Position numbers and translations under genes: made by a program. Of a stretch of DNA of 41,572 nt, positions 15,646-23,729 are shown in pieces (the stretch's first letter is position 1; each line of letters opens with the position of its first letter). Under the pieces are notes generated by a model. The model did no database searches and had not been told where the DNA came from. It worked only from the letters and a program-made list of their open reading frames with translations. The stretch is from a virus: IMG/VR virus record IMGVR_UViG_3300034358_000004, positions 1 through 41,572 of that record. One strand, given 5' to 3'.

Positions 15646-17186
15646 TGCTGTGTTGCTCCTGCTTGATTGACTTGTTGCTGCATGCCGGCCTCAACGCCGG
15701 TCTGTACAGCTTGTTGGTTTGCCGCTGCCTGCTCACGCTGAGTGCGTCGCTGGTTAACGACATCGGCGCTCGCAACGTACTTGCTGCGGTTGACGCCACG
15801 GCCAGCGGCCATGTCCGAGATGATCGGCTCCTCGTTCAGCATCTCGCGAGTCTCGGCCGGGATCTCTGCCAACGTGGATACGTCGCTCAGGAAGCCAATG
15901 AGACGTTGCAGTTCTGCCGAGCGGCTGAGTGCATCCAGACCAGTGATGATAGTCGGCTGGATCTTGGTGCCCCGGATGTTGATGTTGGCTGCACGCAGTT
16001 GCCATCTGGCGATAGGTGCTTGCATGTCGATGGCGAGTCTGGAATAGACACCACCGAGCGACTGCTCAAGCTCCATAGCCTGCAACCGTACTTCCTCAGC
16101 AGTCGTTCGCTCACTGTCGCGAGTCACGGCACTGTTCATCAGGAAGCCACGACCAATGCGCCGGGCGTACACCTCTTCGATCTGCATGATCGTCGACAAC
16201 TGGTTGCCCATGTTGGCGAAGATCAGGTTCAGGTCTTTTGGGGAGGCAGGGATAACGTCGCCGTTGCGCCCGCCGGTCACGTCCTCGGGCTGTGTCAGCC
16301 CACCGGGATCACATGCCCACCGGAACTGGGACGCCAGCACAGAACCATCAGCCATAGCCTCGGACACAATGTCGTGCGTCCCGAGGTCGTTGCTGTAGTC
16401 TTCTGCCAAGCTGATGCCATAATCCTGACCGAGCGGCAAGCGCCAAGTCAGAGCACGCCAAGGCAGGTTCTCCGGTTTCCACTTGCCGCTGTGGCGCGGG
16501 GACAGTTCAACGTCCTCGACGTACAGGGTAGAGCGGTACATGCCGCGAGTAAGCCGGACAGTCGTATAGACCGTGACCTTATCCTTCGGCTTGCAGGTTG
16601 GCACCGCATTGCGGTACTCCTTCTCCGCTTCATCCTCAAGGTCTTGGACCCGAGTGATCTCGCGGAACACAAGTCGCAGAACTTGGCCCCTTCGATTACG
16701 TTCTACAGCGTAGTCTCGCAGGCTTATAAAGCTGATGATGTCTTTGTCGCTTAGGTCCATCAGCACATCGCCGACACACACAAGGGCACTGAGTCCCTCG
16801 TACAGCGCTGGTCGTGACCCGGACTGCTCCAGTACACGCAGCGCCTCACGTTCGCCTTCTGCCATAACGTCTGTCAGGAGGCTGTCGTCTTGCAGTTGCA
16901 ACTGTTCCATGAAGCGCGCCTTCTCGGCGGCAGCAAGTTCCAGTCGCATGAAGCTGACACCGGGTGCGAACATGGCCAGCATCAGCTTGTTCACGATGTT
17001 GATGGCGCCCTGTGCCCCGAGGGAAGTAGCGCCGTTGGTCAACGACTCGTTCTTCACTTGGTAGTTCTTATCTGCCAGCACCGATGGGATAGTCACCTCG
17101 GCCAAACGCTCCTTACGAGACATCATCGTCTCGCGGTCGTTGGTCATACTGTCCCAAATTGATTTGCCGCAGACCTTCTCGGTCAT
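15642..17186 (-). CDS. Portal protein (gp8-like head-tail connector)
   Basis: A 514-residue protein; T7 gp8 has 536. Family-like segments are SIWDSMTNDRETMMSRKERL and VTIPSVL near the start, GAQGAINIVNKLMLAMFAPG at about residues 58-77, and YEGLSALVCVGDVLMDL near 125. The C-terminus is Gln/Ala-rich (QREQAAANQQAVQTG). It forms the dodecameric ring for DNA entry and exit and is the docking site for terminase and the internal core. It overlaps the gp7.3-like gene upstream and the scaffold gene downstream by 4 bp each. Confidence 0.95.
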   Translation of the reverse strand: MTEKVCGKSIWDSMTNDRETMMSRKERLAEVTIPSVLADKNYQVKNESLTNGATSLGAQGAINIVNKLMLAMFAPGVSFMRLELAAAEKARFMEQLQLQDDSLLTDVMAEGEREALRVLEQSGSRPALYEGLSALVCVGDVLMDLSDKDIISFISLRDYAVERNRRGQVLRLVFREITRVQDLEDEAEKEYRNAVPTCKPKDKVTVYTTVRLTRGMYRSTLYVEDVELSPRHSGKWKPENLPWRALTWRLPLGQDYGISLAEDYSNDLGTHDIVSEAMADGSVLASQFRWACDPGGLTQPEDVTGGRNGDVIPASPKDLNLIFANMGNQLSTIMQIEEVYARRIGRGFLMNSAVTRDSERTTAEEVRLQAMELEQSLGGVYSRLAIDMQAPIARWQLRAANINIRGTKIQPTIITGLDALSRSAELQRLIGFLSDVSTLAEIPAETREMLNEEPIISDMAAGRGVNRSKYVASADVVNQRRTQREQAAANQQAVQTGVEAGMQQQVNQAGATQQ

Positions 17187-17605
17187 ACCCGCACGCTCGC
17201 GCCGGCCTTAGCGCCACCGATCTGCCCACGGAACTTCTTGCGGGCGGCGGTGATTGGCTGGATGTCGCTTTCGAGCTGCACGGTAGGCTTCTCGGTAACG
17301 ACCTTGCCGGCCTCTACCACCTGCTGCTGTGCAATCTCTCGGTCCTGACTGAGCTGCACTTGCTGCGCGCCCTGCTGAGCTGCCTCGTTACTGGCATTCA
17401 ACTGGGTCTGCGCCATAGCCTCGGCCTGTGCTGCCTGTTGCTCGGCCATGTCCATCGCGTTCTTCTGCGCCTGTTCGGCAGGGCTCAGCGCCTTCTCGCT
17501 ACCGTACAGCAAATCGCCGGACGGGTCGGGTAGGCCGAGCTTCTTTCCGATCTGGTGCCCGAGATCGAACTTAGCCACGATCTTCTTGATTTTCTTGCTG
17601 CCCAT
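17183..17605 (-). CDS. gp7.3-like tail/ejection-associated protein
   Basis: A 140-residue protein directly upstream of the portal, overlapping it as ATGA, as T7 gene 7.3 precedes gene 8. The basic start MGSKKIKKIVAKF resembles the T7 MGKKVKKAVKK opening. The C-terminus RKKFRGQIGGAKAGASVRV resembles the T7 ending (RKKARAG...SVARSSGG). The middle is a Gln/Ala-rich helix likely to form a coiled coil (AEQQAAQAEAMAQTQLNASN). T7 gp7.3 is a minor virion protein needed for adsorption and tail function. The ribosome-binding site GGGAG lies inside the upstream gene, which it overlaps by 35 bp. Confidence 0.75.
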   Translation of the reverse strand: MGSKKIKKIVAKFDLGHQIGKKLGLPDPSGDLLYGSEKALSPAEQAQKNAMDMAEQQAAQAEAMAQTQLNASNEAAQQGAQQVQLSQDREIAQQQVVEAGKVVTEKPTVQLESDIQPITAARKKFRGQIGGAKAGASVRV

Positions 17606-18047
17606 GAATTACTCCCACCAGTTCTACGGTTGAAACGGACAAGCCTTGCTTCTGGTAGAGCTTGGCCAATCCGGCGTGCCGCTGATTTGCGGCTGCTCGG
17701 GTGCCGACTGTGAAGCGGCGGACATCGACCACATTGGCGGCGTGCCGGCAGATGTCCACCACCGTATCCAGCCCGATGTTCGGATCCACGAACTCCTCGG
17801 TCAGCACACGCTCTGCACTGAACCACGGGCGGCATTCTGATAGGCAGACGATATGCGGGCCAACGAAGACGAACAGGTTGCCGGGTATCAGCTCCTCCAT
17901 CGCATCATCGACCTCGGCTACACGCCAGCCGGTCTTCTCGTATTCCGTCTTTAGGTAGAGCAGGGATAGTCGAAGCAGGCGCCGCTGAGTTTCAGCAGAC
18001 CACTCGCACTCGACCATCGCACCACCCTTCCAGCTCACAGACCACAT
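17571..18047 (-). CDS. GNAT-like protein upstream of the head genes
   Basis: A 158-residue protein starting at ATG 18047 (TAGGAGAACATT before it), just after a phage promoter. A central beta pattern (NLFVFVGPHIVCLSECRPWF) is followed by ERVLTEEFVDP and a C-terminal NQRHAGLAKLYQKQGL. The last segment resembles the final helix and strand (LYxxxGF) of GNAT acetyltransferases. Acetyltransferase-like genes of unknown target are found at this place in several T7-like phages. The acetyl-CoA loop is not clear, so catalytic activity is uncertain and the fold assignment is an inference. Confidence 0.55.
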   Translation of the reverse strand: MWSVSWKGGAMVECEWSAETQRRLLRLSLLYLKTEYEKTGWRVAEVDDAMEELIPGNLFVFVGPHIVCLSECRPWFSAERVLTEEFVDPNIGLDTVVDICRHAANVVDVRRFTVGTRAAANQRHAGLAKLYQKQGLSVSTVELVGVIHGQQENQEDRG

Positions 18048-18057
18048 AATGTTCTCC

Positions 18058-18080
18058 TAGTTATAAGTGCCCAATTGATT
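18058..18080 (-). promoter_or_regulatory. Phage promoter variant, one base shorter
   Basis: The minus strand carries AATCAATTGGGCACTTATA, then ACTAG where the other copies have GACTAC, so the G after TATA is missing. The upstream flank does not form the palindrome seen at 3898 and 14789. It overlaps the stop codon of the 77-residue gene by one base and precedes the GNAT-like gene by 11 bp. The changed start region may make it weaker. Confidence 0.75.
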
Positions 18081-18313
18081 CAGCCCTGAGTGAAGTCCTT
18101 CTGGATCTGTGCCAGTGTGCGCTGAATACCGAGCTTGAACCCGGTGGTGTGTGCCGTGTCGCTGGCCGAAACAACTGGAGGTTCCAATTGTCTGGCCAGT
18201 CGATTGAATGCGTTCTGACTTAATACCTCAACCCGTACCACCTCAGTAGTATAGATCACCTGCTTTCTTACAAAGAAGAAAGAGTATAAGAAGTAATAGA
18301 TAGAAGTAAACAT
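18080..18313 (-). CDS. Small unknown protein with hydrophobic N-terminus
   Basis: A 77-residue protein immediately after the RNA polymerase gene. I choose ATG 18313, with AGAGGA 9 bases upstream; an ORF from 18346 would start inside the promoter. The first 21 residues (MFTSIYYFLYSFFFVRKQVI) are aromatic and hydrophobic and could be a membrane anchor. The remainder is soluble (VVRVEVLSQNAFNRLARQLE). The first 80 bp are clearly more AT-rich than the rest of the genome. It is the first product of a phage-promoter transcript. I do not recognise a family. Confidence 0.65.
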   Translation of the reverse strand: MFTSIYYFLYSFFFVRKQVIYTTEVVRVEVLSQNAFNRLARQLEPPVVSASDTAHTTGFKLGIQRTLAQIQKDFTQG

Positions 18314-18327
18314 AGAATTATTCCTCT

Positions 18328-18352
18328 GTAGTCTATAAGTGCCCAATTGATT
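18328..18352 (-). promoter_or_regulatory. Phage promoter at the end of the RNA polymerase gene
   Basis: The full core AATCAATTGGGCACTTATA plus GACTAC, with its first base overlapping the RNA polymerase stop codon (18354-18352). Downstream sequence is CAGAGGAATAATTCT then the ATG, so the transcript leader is very short. The first phage-polymerase transcript into the structural block would start here. Confidence 0.85.
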
Positions 18353-20760
18353 TAGGCGAAGAAATACACCGAGTTCAGAACCTCGTCAATGTCCAGATCG
18401 CCGTATTCGGGAATCGGGGCTGTGATGCCGTACATGTCGCGGAAGATGGTCAGGGGACACCCGAGCTTATACATCATGACGAACGTCTCCCTGATGAGCC
18501 TGTGGAGCGTCTCAGTCCCATCTGCCGTGGTGCCGTAGTCATCATGGATGAACGCCAGATGGCCCAGCCCGGCATCGTCGGCGGCACAGATCAGGAAGTG
18601 CATGTGCGCCGCATCACACGAATGGATGAAGTTGGGCGCGATCCCGTTCCGGTGCCGCCGCTTGCAGGGCTCCTCGACTTCCATGCGGATCGTGGGCCGG
18701 ATTCGCACGCCCCCGGCCAGCCGTGTCTCGACCTTGATGAAGTCGAGCTTACCGTACCGTTGGCGCACCATGAACCCGGAGGGCGACCGGAAAGAGATCT
18801 CGTCGATCCCGGCCTCGATCAGCTCGTCAGATGCGTCCTGTAGCCACTGCATGGCCTCCCTTGCCTTGACCACTACGTTGCCGATTGCGTCCCATACCGG
18901 CACGCTCAGCCACCTTGCCGCCGCCCTGTACTCCGACTTGTCGAACTCCGGCGCCTTGTGCTTGGCGACGTACTCCGAGTAGATGAAGTCAGAGCAACTG
19001 AACCTCGTCGAACCATACGGTAAAGTCATAACGCTGCGTTTGACTAAATCCCGGCTTAGCGAATGGGTCTTCCAGCGGGCCGCAAATGGCGCTGAGTCCA
19101 GTACAGAGAGTTGCGCCAATATTCGTGTAGTTTCCTCGGCTACAAGACGGTAGATGTCTTGCTGCGTGAGTGAAGGCACTAAATTCGTCGCCCGTCCACC
19201 CACACTGTCCCGTAGCATGGCCGAGAAGTGCTGCAATCCGTTGCAGCTCCCATCCTGACCGAGAGCTAAGTGTGAAACAAAGCTCTCGGGCATTGCTTCT
19301 AGTTGGGCGAACTCGAAACACCAAGCAAGAAACTGGAAGGGGTTGTCGGCGGTAGTCCACTGTCGATTCGTAAGCGGGTCGGATGCAATCGCGCAGATCA
19401 TTTCTGAACGTTCGGCTGTCCATTGGTAGCGTTCCTCAAGAGTTGCTTTATCAAAGCCGAACCGGTTAGCTCCGGCTGTGTAGAACCAGAACTTGGCGAC
19501 GGCGGTTGTGATTGGGACTCCCTCAGCAGAGCGCAGCAACGCTTTCTGGAGGTCTGAACCTTGCGGGCTAACGCCCCGTGTGTTCGCATATGCTCTACCT
19601 CGGTAGTCATACTGATAGACGAACCAGAACGGCACGTCCTTGAACTGTCGAGCAACCCGCAGAGCCTCGTAGTACCGGCCCCACTGCACACCGCGCTCCT
19701 TGCTATCGGTGTACCACTCGCGCATCTCGACCTTCCAAGCATTGAACTCGGCCAACTGCCCGCCGTGCATCTGCTCCTTGGTCATCTCGTCGGTGAGCCA
19801 GTCAGGCGCCTGCGGCTTCGGCAGCTCGGCCTGTGCCAGCACCTCGCCCACGTCGAACCGGGAGCCCACCGCATCGACCGCCGCCAGCACGTCACCGTTG
19901 ATGCGCCACGACCTGCTCTGTAGCACGTTCAGGGCGCGCAGCGGGATTGCCGGTACATCGGTCAGGTCTTCGACTCGCGGCCTGCCACGGATGCAGCAGG
20001 GCGCCACACGCTTCATTACCTGAGTGTGATACCCTCCGGTATTCGCGTCCGTCCAGTCCAGCGGCGGGGCCACGCACGGAAGCGACATCGGCTGAATCCC
20101 GGCAACGAAGCCCTTGATTTGGTGCAGCATGCCGGCCACATCGTCAGTCAGCCGATAGGCCCGCTCCTTCGTGGTCTTGTTTAGCTGCACAAGCTCGATA
20201 CTTATCAGCCCGACATCTTGCGCAAGGTAGATCAGGATGGTGCCGACCGCCAGCTTATCCTCGGGAGTCCACACCGGAAGCTCTATGCCTGCCTTCTCGG
20301 CCTGCATACGAAACACAGTCAGTCTGTGCCTCTCGCTCTTTGTCATTCGCCGCTCAAAGTCCTTGACCAGCGTGAAGTATAGGGCCGGATCGACGTGCTC
20401 AAACTTTTCAAGCAACGCCTCTCCGTAAATCGACTGCCCGATTAGTCGGGCTACTGCGGTCGGCGCATTGTTCTTGGCCTGTAACGTCGTGTCCATCAGC
20501 ATGCGGACAGTCAGGAATGCCAGAACCATTGGATCATGCGGGCGCATCAGGGCCTTGCTAGCTGCCCTGACTCCCCGCTTCTGCTCAGCACAGTAGGCTT
20601 TGATCAGCTCCGCAAGAGGCTGAACAAACCGACGGTAGACCGCTGAGGCGTAAGGGTTGTTGTGTGCTGCACCTGCCTCCTCGTTTCGTTTGAAGGAGCC
20701 GAGCACCTTGGCCCGGCCACCGTCCACCATTTGTTGCTCAAGCTCATCTTGCGTGATCAC
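18352..20760 (-). CDS. Phage single-subunit DNA-directed RNA polymerase
   Basis: An 802-residue T7-family RNA polymerase (T7: 883). I prefer the GTG at 20760 (ITQDELEQQMVDGG follows) because GAGG lies 7 bases upstream; the open frame back to 20796 has no ribosome-binding site. Catalytic motifs are intact: DGSCNGLQHFSAMLRD at about residue 500 (T7 Asp537), LVKRSVMTLPYGSTRF at about 570 (T7 Lys631 and Tyr639) and IHDDYGTTADG at about 737 (T7 Asp812). The C-terminus ends VYFFA, like the aromatic foot of T7. It should transcribe from the five shared promoters. Placement after the ligase and before the structural genes is the phiKMV-like order. Confidence 0.97.
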   Translation of the reverse strand: MITQDELEQQMVDGGRAKVLGSFKRNEEAGAAHNNPYASAVYRRFVQPLAELIKAYCAEQKRGVRAASKALMRPHDPMVLAFLTVRMLMDTTLQAKNNAPTAVARLIGQSIYGEALLEKFEHVDPALYFTLVKDFERRMTKSERHRLTVFRMQAEKAGIELPVWTPEDKLAVGTILIYLAQDVGLISIELVQLNKTTKERAYRLTDDVAGMLHQIKGFVAGIQPMSLPCVAPPLDWTDANTGGYHTQVMKRVAPCCIRGRPRVEDLTDVPAIPLRALNVLQSRSWRINGDVLAAVDAVGSRFDVGEVLAQAELPKPQAPDWLTDEMTKEQMHGGQLAEFNAWKVEMREWYTDSKERGVQWGRYYEALRVARQFKDVPFWFVYQYDYRGRAYANTRGVSPQGSDLQKALLRSAEGVPITTAVAKFWFYTAGANRFGFDKATLEERYQWTAERSEMICAIASDPLTNRQWTTADNPFQFLAWCFEFAQLEAMPESFVSHLALGQDGSCNGLQHFSAMLRDSVGGRATNLVPSLTQQDIYRLVAEETTRILAQLSVLDSAPFAARWKTHSLSRDLVKRSVMTLPYGSTRFSCSDFIYSEYVAKHKAPEFDKSEYRAAARWLSVPVWDAIGNVVVKAREAMQWLQDASDELIEAGIDEISFRSPSGFMVRQRYGKLDFIKVETRLAGGVRIRPTIRMEVEEPCKRRHRNGIAPNFIHSCDAAHMHFLICAADDAGLGHLAFIHDDYGTTADGTETLHRLIRETFVMMYKLGCPLTIFRDMYGITAPIPEYGDLDIDEVLNSVYFFA

Positions 20761-20762
20761 AC

Positions 20763-20843
20763 TTAGTCCTCGTCTGCCGGCGGCGGAGTGCCCCATGTCC
20801 AGTCAACGTCGTTCCCATCATTGTCGTCGGTGGTAATACGCAT
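20763..20843 (-). CDS. 26-residue acidic peptide between ligase and RNA polymerase
   Basis: A short ORF whose ATG overlaps the ligase stop (TGATG) and is preceded by a strong ribosome-binding site (GGAGGGAGAG). It encodes an acidic peptide (MRITTDDNDGNDVDWTWG then TPPPADED) and stops 2 bp before the RNA polymerase GTG. It may be a real peptide or a leader that couples polymerase translation to the ligase. The coding call rests only on its strong start site and tight packing between two genes. Confidence 0.5.
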   Translation of the reverse strand: MRITTDDNDGNDVDWTWGTPPPADED

Positions 20844-21781
20844 CACTCTCCCTCCGTCTTGTCGTCACGATACCGGATATAGCGAGGCTCTCGGATCATG
20901 CCATGCTGACTAACTGCCAGCCCGTGTACCTCGACGATCTTTCCTACTAGGCAACTAGGGTTATCCCAGTAGCTCATCCGCTCCTCGTCGGTCAGCGTAC
21001 CGCCACCAACTGTGATTTCCTGCTCACCCCACAGGCACACAAGCGCACCGATCATGCCGGCGAACTTGCCTTGCCCTTCATTCAGGCGCAGCACTTTAAC
21101 GTCGATGCTCATGTGATCCTTGATCTTGACCACCGTACCGCACGCACCGGCTCCTGCTCGCCAGAGCCCATTACGGTCCTTGCGCATGAATCCATCGACT
21201 GCAAACGTCGCACCAAATCGAGCGCGTGAGTGGTCAATGAGTTCTTGTCCATGCTCCGTGCAATAGCTGGCGTAAGCGAGCCGCACAGGTGCAGTAGACT
21301 CAGTACCTGCGGGCATGACACGACGCTGGATAGCGTGGACGATCTCGAAAGCTTTATCACGCCTTGTCTTGTAGCGGACCGGGCATACGCCTGCTTCGAA
21401 GTCCGCAAGCGGCACGTAATCAAAGACGACGGCCTCCAGTAGCTCCGCTCCCGCAGCCACGTATGACCGGCGGAACGTGCCATTGATGATGGAGTGATCG
21501 AGGTATTCGTGCCAAGCTTCGGCAAAGAGGACGAAGTTGTCATCGTCGATTGCCTCAAGCTCACGCAGAACGTGGTCCATAGCAGCCAGCACCGGCTCAC
21601 CTTGGCGAGAGAACGCATAAGCTTTACCGCCCTTCTTGACTAGGATGACATGACAGCCATCGTATTTGATTTCGTAGAAGTCGTCAGTCCGGTCGCGCAC
21701 TACGCGCTGGATCTTCGCCGACAGCTTCCGTGGCTCGATTGCCTTGTGTACCAGTGTCCGGCGTTTCGGTAGGCTGTACAT
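20843..21781 (-). CDS. ATP-dependent DNA ligase
   Basis: A 312-residue ligase that seals nicks during replication and recombination. Start ATG 21781 (MYSLPKRRTL) has CGGAG 9 bases upstream; it overlaps the preceding gene by 98 bp. Nucleotidyltransferase motif I is EIKYDG with the AMP-accepting Lys at about residue 39. Further motifs are FAEAWHEYLD, FAVDGFMRKDR (motif IV) and TVVKIKD (motif V). A short C-terminal OB-like domain follows (GKIVEVHGLAV). Size is near T7 gp1.3 (359). Confidence 0.93.
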   Translation of the reverse strand: MYSLPKRRTLVHKAIEPRKLSAKIQRVVRDRTDDFYEIKYDGCHVILVKKGGKAYAFSRQGEPVLAAMDHVLRELEAIDDDNFVLFAEAWHEYLDHSIINGTFRRSYVAAGAELLEAVVFDYVPLADFEAGVCPVRYKTRRDKAFEIVHAIQRRVMPAGTESTAPVRLAYASYCTEHGQELIDHSRARFGATFAVDGFMRKDRNGLWRAGAGACGTVVKIKDHMSIDVKVLRLNEGQGKFAGMIGALVCLWGEQEITVGGGTLTDEERMSYWDNPSCLVGKIVEVHGLAVSQHGMIREPRYIRYRDDKTEGE

Positions 21782-21980
21782 CGTTCGGTACTCCGTGAGT
21801 GGTGATGTATTTGGCAATGTCCAGCAGGTGCCCTGCCAAGATAATGTCGCGCAGGTGAGGCTCCTCAACTACGCTTCTTGCCACTGCAAAGGCTGCCCCC
21901 TTGCTGTCATGCAAGGTGGAGCGCAGGGTTTTAACGCCTGCGACATCCTCCAAGTTGACCGTTACGGTCATCAGATTCAC
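21684..21980 (-). CDS. Small unknown protein upstream of the ligase
   Basis: A 98-residue protein. The likely start is GTG 21980, which overlaps the upstream stop (GTGA) and has GGTGG 7 bases before it; an ATG lies 9 bp further on. The N-terminus (LMTVTVNLEDVAGVKTLRST) looks folded, with an alpha/beta pattern. The last 30 residues are polar and probably disordered (PTETPDTGTQGNRATEAVGE). That disordered tail is where the ligase gene overlaps it in another frame, which explains its composition. I recognise no family. Confidence 0.65.
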   Translation of the reverse strand: MNLMTVTVNLEDVAGVKTLRSTLHDSKGAAFAVARSVVEEPHLRDIILAGHLLDIAKYITTHGVPNDVQPTETPDTGTQGNRATEAVGEDPARSARPD

Positions 21981-22228
21981 AGAGAATCCACCGAACGCTC
22001 GGTCAGGGCGTGGCGCACGTAGTCCGTGGTTTCGTCCATAGTCCCGAGTGCCGAGATAGCGAGGTCGCAGTCCAGAGTCAGCTCACCGGCTTCCGGCAAG
22101 TTGATACGGCCGTCAGCCAGACACGTAGAGATCAGGTAGTCGCAGGTTTGCAGCGTCTCCAGATCACCGGTGTCGCTAGCGGTGCTGATGGTGTTGCTCA
22201 GGATTTGATACGGGGTGCGTTGCTTCAT
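21977..22228 (-). CDS. Small acidic unknown protein
   Basis: An 83-residue acidic protein starting at an ATG that overlaps the upstream stop (ATGA, 22225-22228). The composition is mainly helical (LETLQTCDYLISTCLADGRI). It lies in a chain of overlapping genes between the nucleotide hydrolase and the ligase, so it is probably co-translated with them. I recognise no family and no motif. Confidence 0.7.
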   Translation of the reverse strand: MKQRTPYQILSNTISTASDTGDLETLQTCDYLISTCLADGRINLPEAGELTLDCDLAISALGTMDETTDYVRHALTERSVDSL

Positions 22229-22749
22229 GGTTTGCTCCGGATTTCCAGTTCAGTGATGAAGATTACACAGCATGCAGCGTGTGCCCAGTGCAGCAGCCCA
22301 CTCTCCGGGTCGAGCACTTCACCACGAGCGATTGCATTGCGGTGACGGCCCAGTGCTGCCTTGTACCGGCGAATCGCGTCCGGGATCTCCTGCCAGCTAT
22401 GCGGATGGTAGCCCTTGACCTCGACGGCCCACGACATTACCTTAGCAATTTCCAGCAGGGCGTTAGGTGCGCCGTCTTCCAGCAGATCGAACTGCACTTT
22501 GCCGGCGTCAGACTTGAAAGCCTGTGCGGGATCCGTGCTCGGGACTGGTTGCGGGCTAGCGGCATCCACTTTTGGGTCTGGAGTGGGGCCGTTCGCCGCA
22601 AGCTGCCGCTCATACGCCCGATACCGTGCGGCTGAGGTGGAGTTCAGGCTGGTGGCGTTGCAGTGTACGCAAGTGGTACGACCATCAGTGCCACCGTCCA
22701 GCTCGATTATGCTGTCGCATTCGCTTTTGTAGCAGATACCCTTCGCCAT
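22225..22749 (-). CDS. Zinc-ribbon plus dATP/dGTP diphosphohydrolase-like (DUF5664) protein
   Basis: A 174-residue two-part protein. Residues 1-32 carry Cys6, Cys11, Cys27 and Cys30 (CYKSEC...CVHC), likely a zinc ribbon. A Pro/Ala linker follows. Residues about 80-170 match the DUF5664 / MazZ-like pattern: KSDAGKVQFDLL, HSWQEIPDAIRRYKAALGRH and DPESGLLHWAHAACCVIFI. The family is all-alpha and related to MazG nucleotide pyrophosphohydrolases. In 2-aminoadenine phages it removes dATP/dGTP, but no purZ-like gene is present here, so a general dNTP-pool role is more likely. The start overlaps the upstream stop (TAATG). The family call comes from recognised sequence pattern. Confidence 0.72.
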   Translation of the reverse strand: MAKGICYKSECDSIIELDGGTDGRTTCVHCNATSLNSTSAARYRAYERQLAANGPTPDPKVDAASPQPVPSTDPAQAFKSDAGKVQFDLLEDGAPNALLEIAKVMSWAVEVKGYHPHSWQEIPDAIRRYKAALGRHRNAIARGEVLDPESGLLHWAHAACCVIFITELEIRSKP

Positions 22750-23729
22750 TACTGATCTCCCAAGTGGCCTACCCAGTTACCGTCGCTGTCCAGCAGCATA
22801 GGGATCAGAGTGGGTACGCCGTTGATGATTACACCGCAGCCGAGGATCGGCTTGTACATGGTGTGCTTGCCGTATGCGAAGGCCAGCGAGTCCTTGTCGA
22901 TCAGGCATCCAAAGAACCCGCCCCAGTACAGGCGAGCGGAGCTAGCCCCGTACTCAATAGAGAACTTGCCATGATGATGCCCGACAACGAGGTTGCACTG
23001 GTTATGGCTAGCATCCGTGAGGATCGGGCCGCTTGGCTGGTGCTTGAACAGCACGTCACCCATTGGTGTCCGCACTCGCCAGCTCTCTGCCCACTGCCAG
23101 CCTTTGGAGTTGATGCCCGGCAGCAGGATCTCGCGGTACGACCGCAGGTACTGCACCGGCATGCCGTGAGCCTTGGCCTTCCGGTAATGCATCGACCCGT
23201 GGTTGGAGTCGCAGAGTAGCATTCGTGGGAAGATCTTGTGCAGCTCGGCGAGGACGGGCTTTGTAGCTTCGAGTTCATCGCCAGCGCTGTGGAGGTTAGG
23301 ATCGGAATCATGAAAAGACATAGCATGCTTGTCTGCCTCGTCGCCCAAGTTGATTACCAGATCTGGCTGGAAGCGGTCGCGAACCATCTTCATGAATGCC
23401 AGAGCGTGCTTGTGGTGGTACGGTGCATGCAGGTCAGGCATCACCACGATAGAGCGATAGACCCGATTGAAGCGGAACTTGCCACCCTTGCCAAGCGGCT
23501 CCGGAGATACCAGCTTGCGCTCGGACCGCATCACCGCATTAGCCTTGCTCGGCGTGGTGTCACTGGCAAACAGCTTGCGCCAATACTTCACGTTCTGCCG
23601 GCTGATTGGGGAGTGCGCAAACGGCAGGTACTCGTTGTAGTGTGCCGCTGCCTTAACGTTGCAGGAGAACGCTTGCAGGATCTGACGGTGCTGCTCAGGC
23701 TGGAACAGGTTTTTCAGGTGGCCTCTCAT
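22749..23729 (-). CDS. Calcineurin-like metallophosphoesterase
   Basis: A 326-residue protein starting at ATG 23729, which overlaps the previous stop (ATGA) with GAGGTGG upstream; the open frame extends back to 23831 inside that gene. Residues 1-60 hold a helical, HTH-like segment. Metal-binding motifs are VVMPDLHAPYHH (about 95-106), NLGDEADKH (127-135), CDSNHGSM (173-180) and VVGHHHGKFS. These give the D-x-H, G-D, N-H and G-H-x-H ligands of the two-metal phosphoesterase site. Phages of this group carry such a gene among replication functions, probably as a nuclease or phosphatase acting on DNA ends. The substrate is not known. Confidence 0.85.
   Translation of the reverse strand: MRGHLKNLFQPEQHRQILQAFSCNVKAAAHYNEYLPFAHSPISRQNVKYWRKLFASDTTPSKANAVMRSERKLVSPEPLGKGGKFRFNRVYRSIVVMPDLHAPYHHKHALAFMKMVRDRFQPDLVINLGDEADKHAMSFHDSDPNLHSAGDELEATKPVLAELHKIFPRMLLCDSNHGSMHYRKAKAHGMPVQYLRSYREILLPGINSKGWQWAESWRVRTPMGDVLFKHQPSGPILTDASHNQCNLVVGHHHGKFSIEYGASSARLYWGGFFGCLIDKDSLAFAYGKHTMYKPILGCGVIINGVPTLIPMLLDSDGNWVGHLGDQ

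Noticed and set aside
15369-16754. Plus-strand ORF of 461 codons opposite scaffold and portal
   Set aside because: It is antisense to two strongly supported genes, with low-complexity shadow composition and no start signal.
17143-17174. Promoter-like string CAAATCAATTTGGGACA at the start of the portal gene
   Set aside because: It shares about 10 bases with the phage promoter but has an insertion and lacks CACTTATAG. It lies in coding sequence, so it is likely chance or a remnant.
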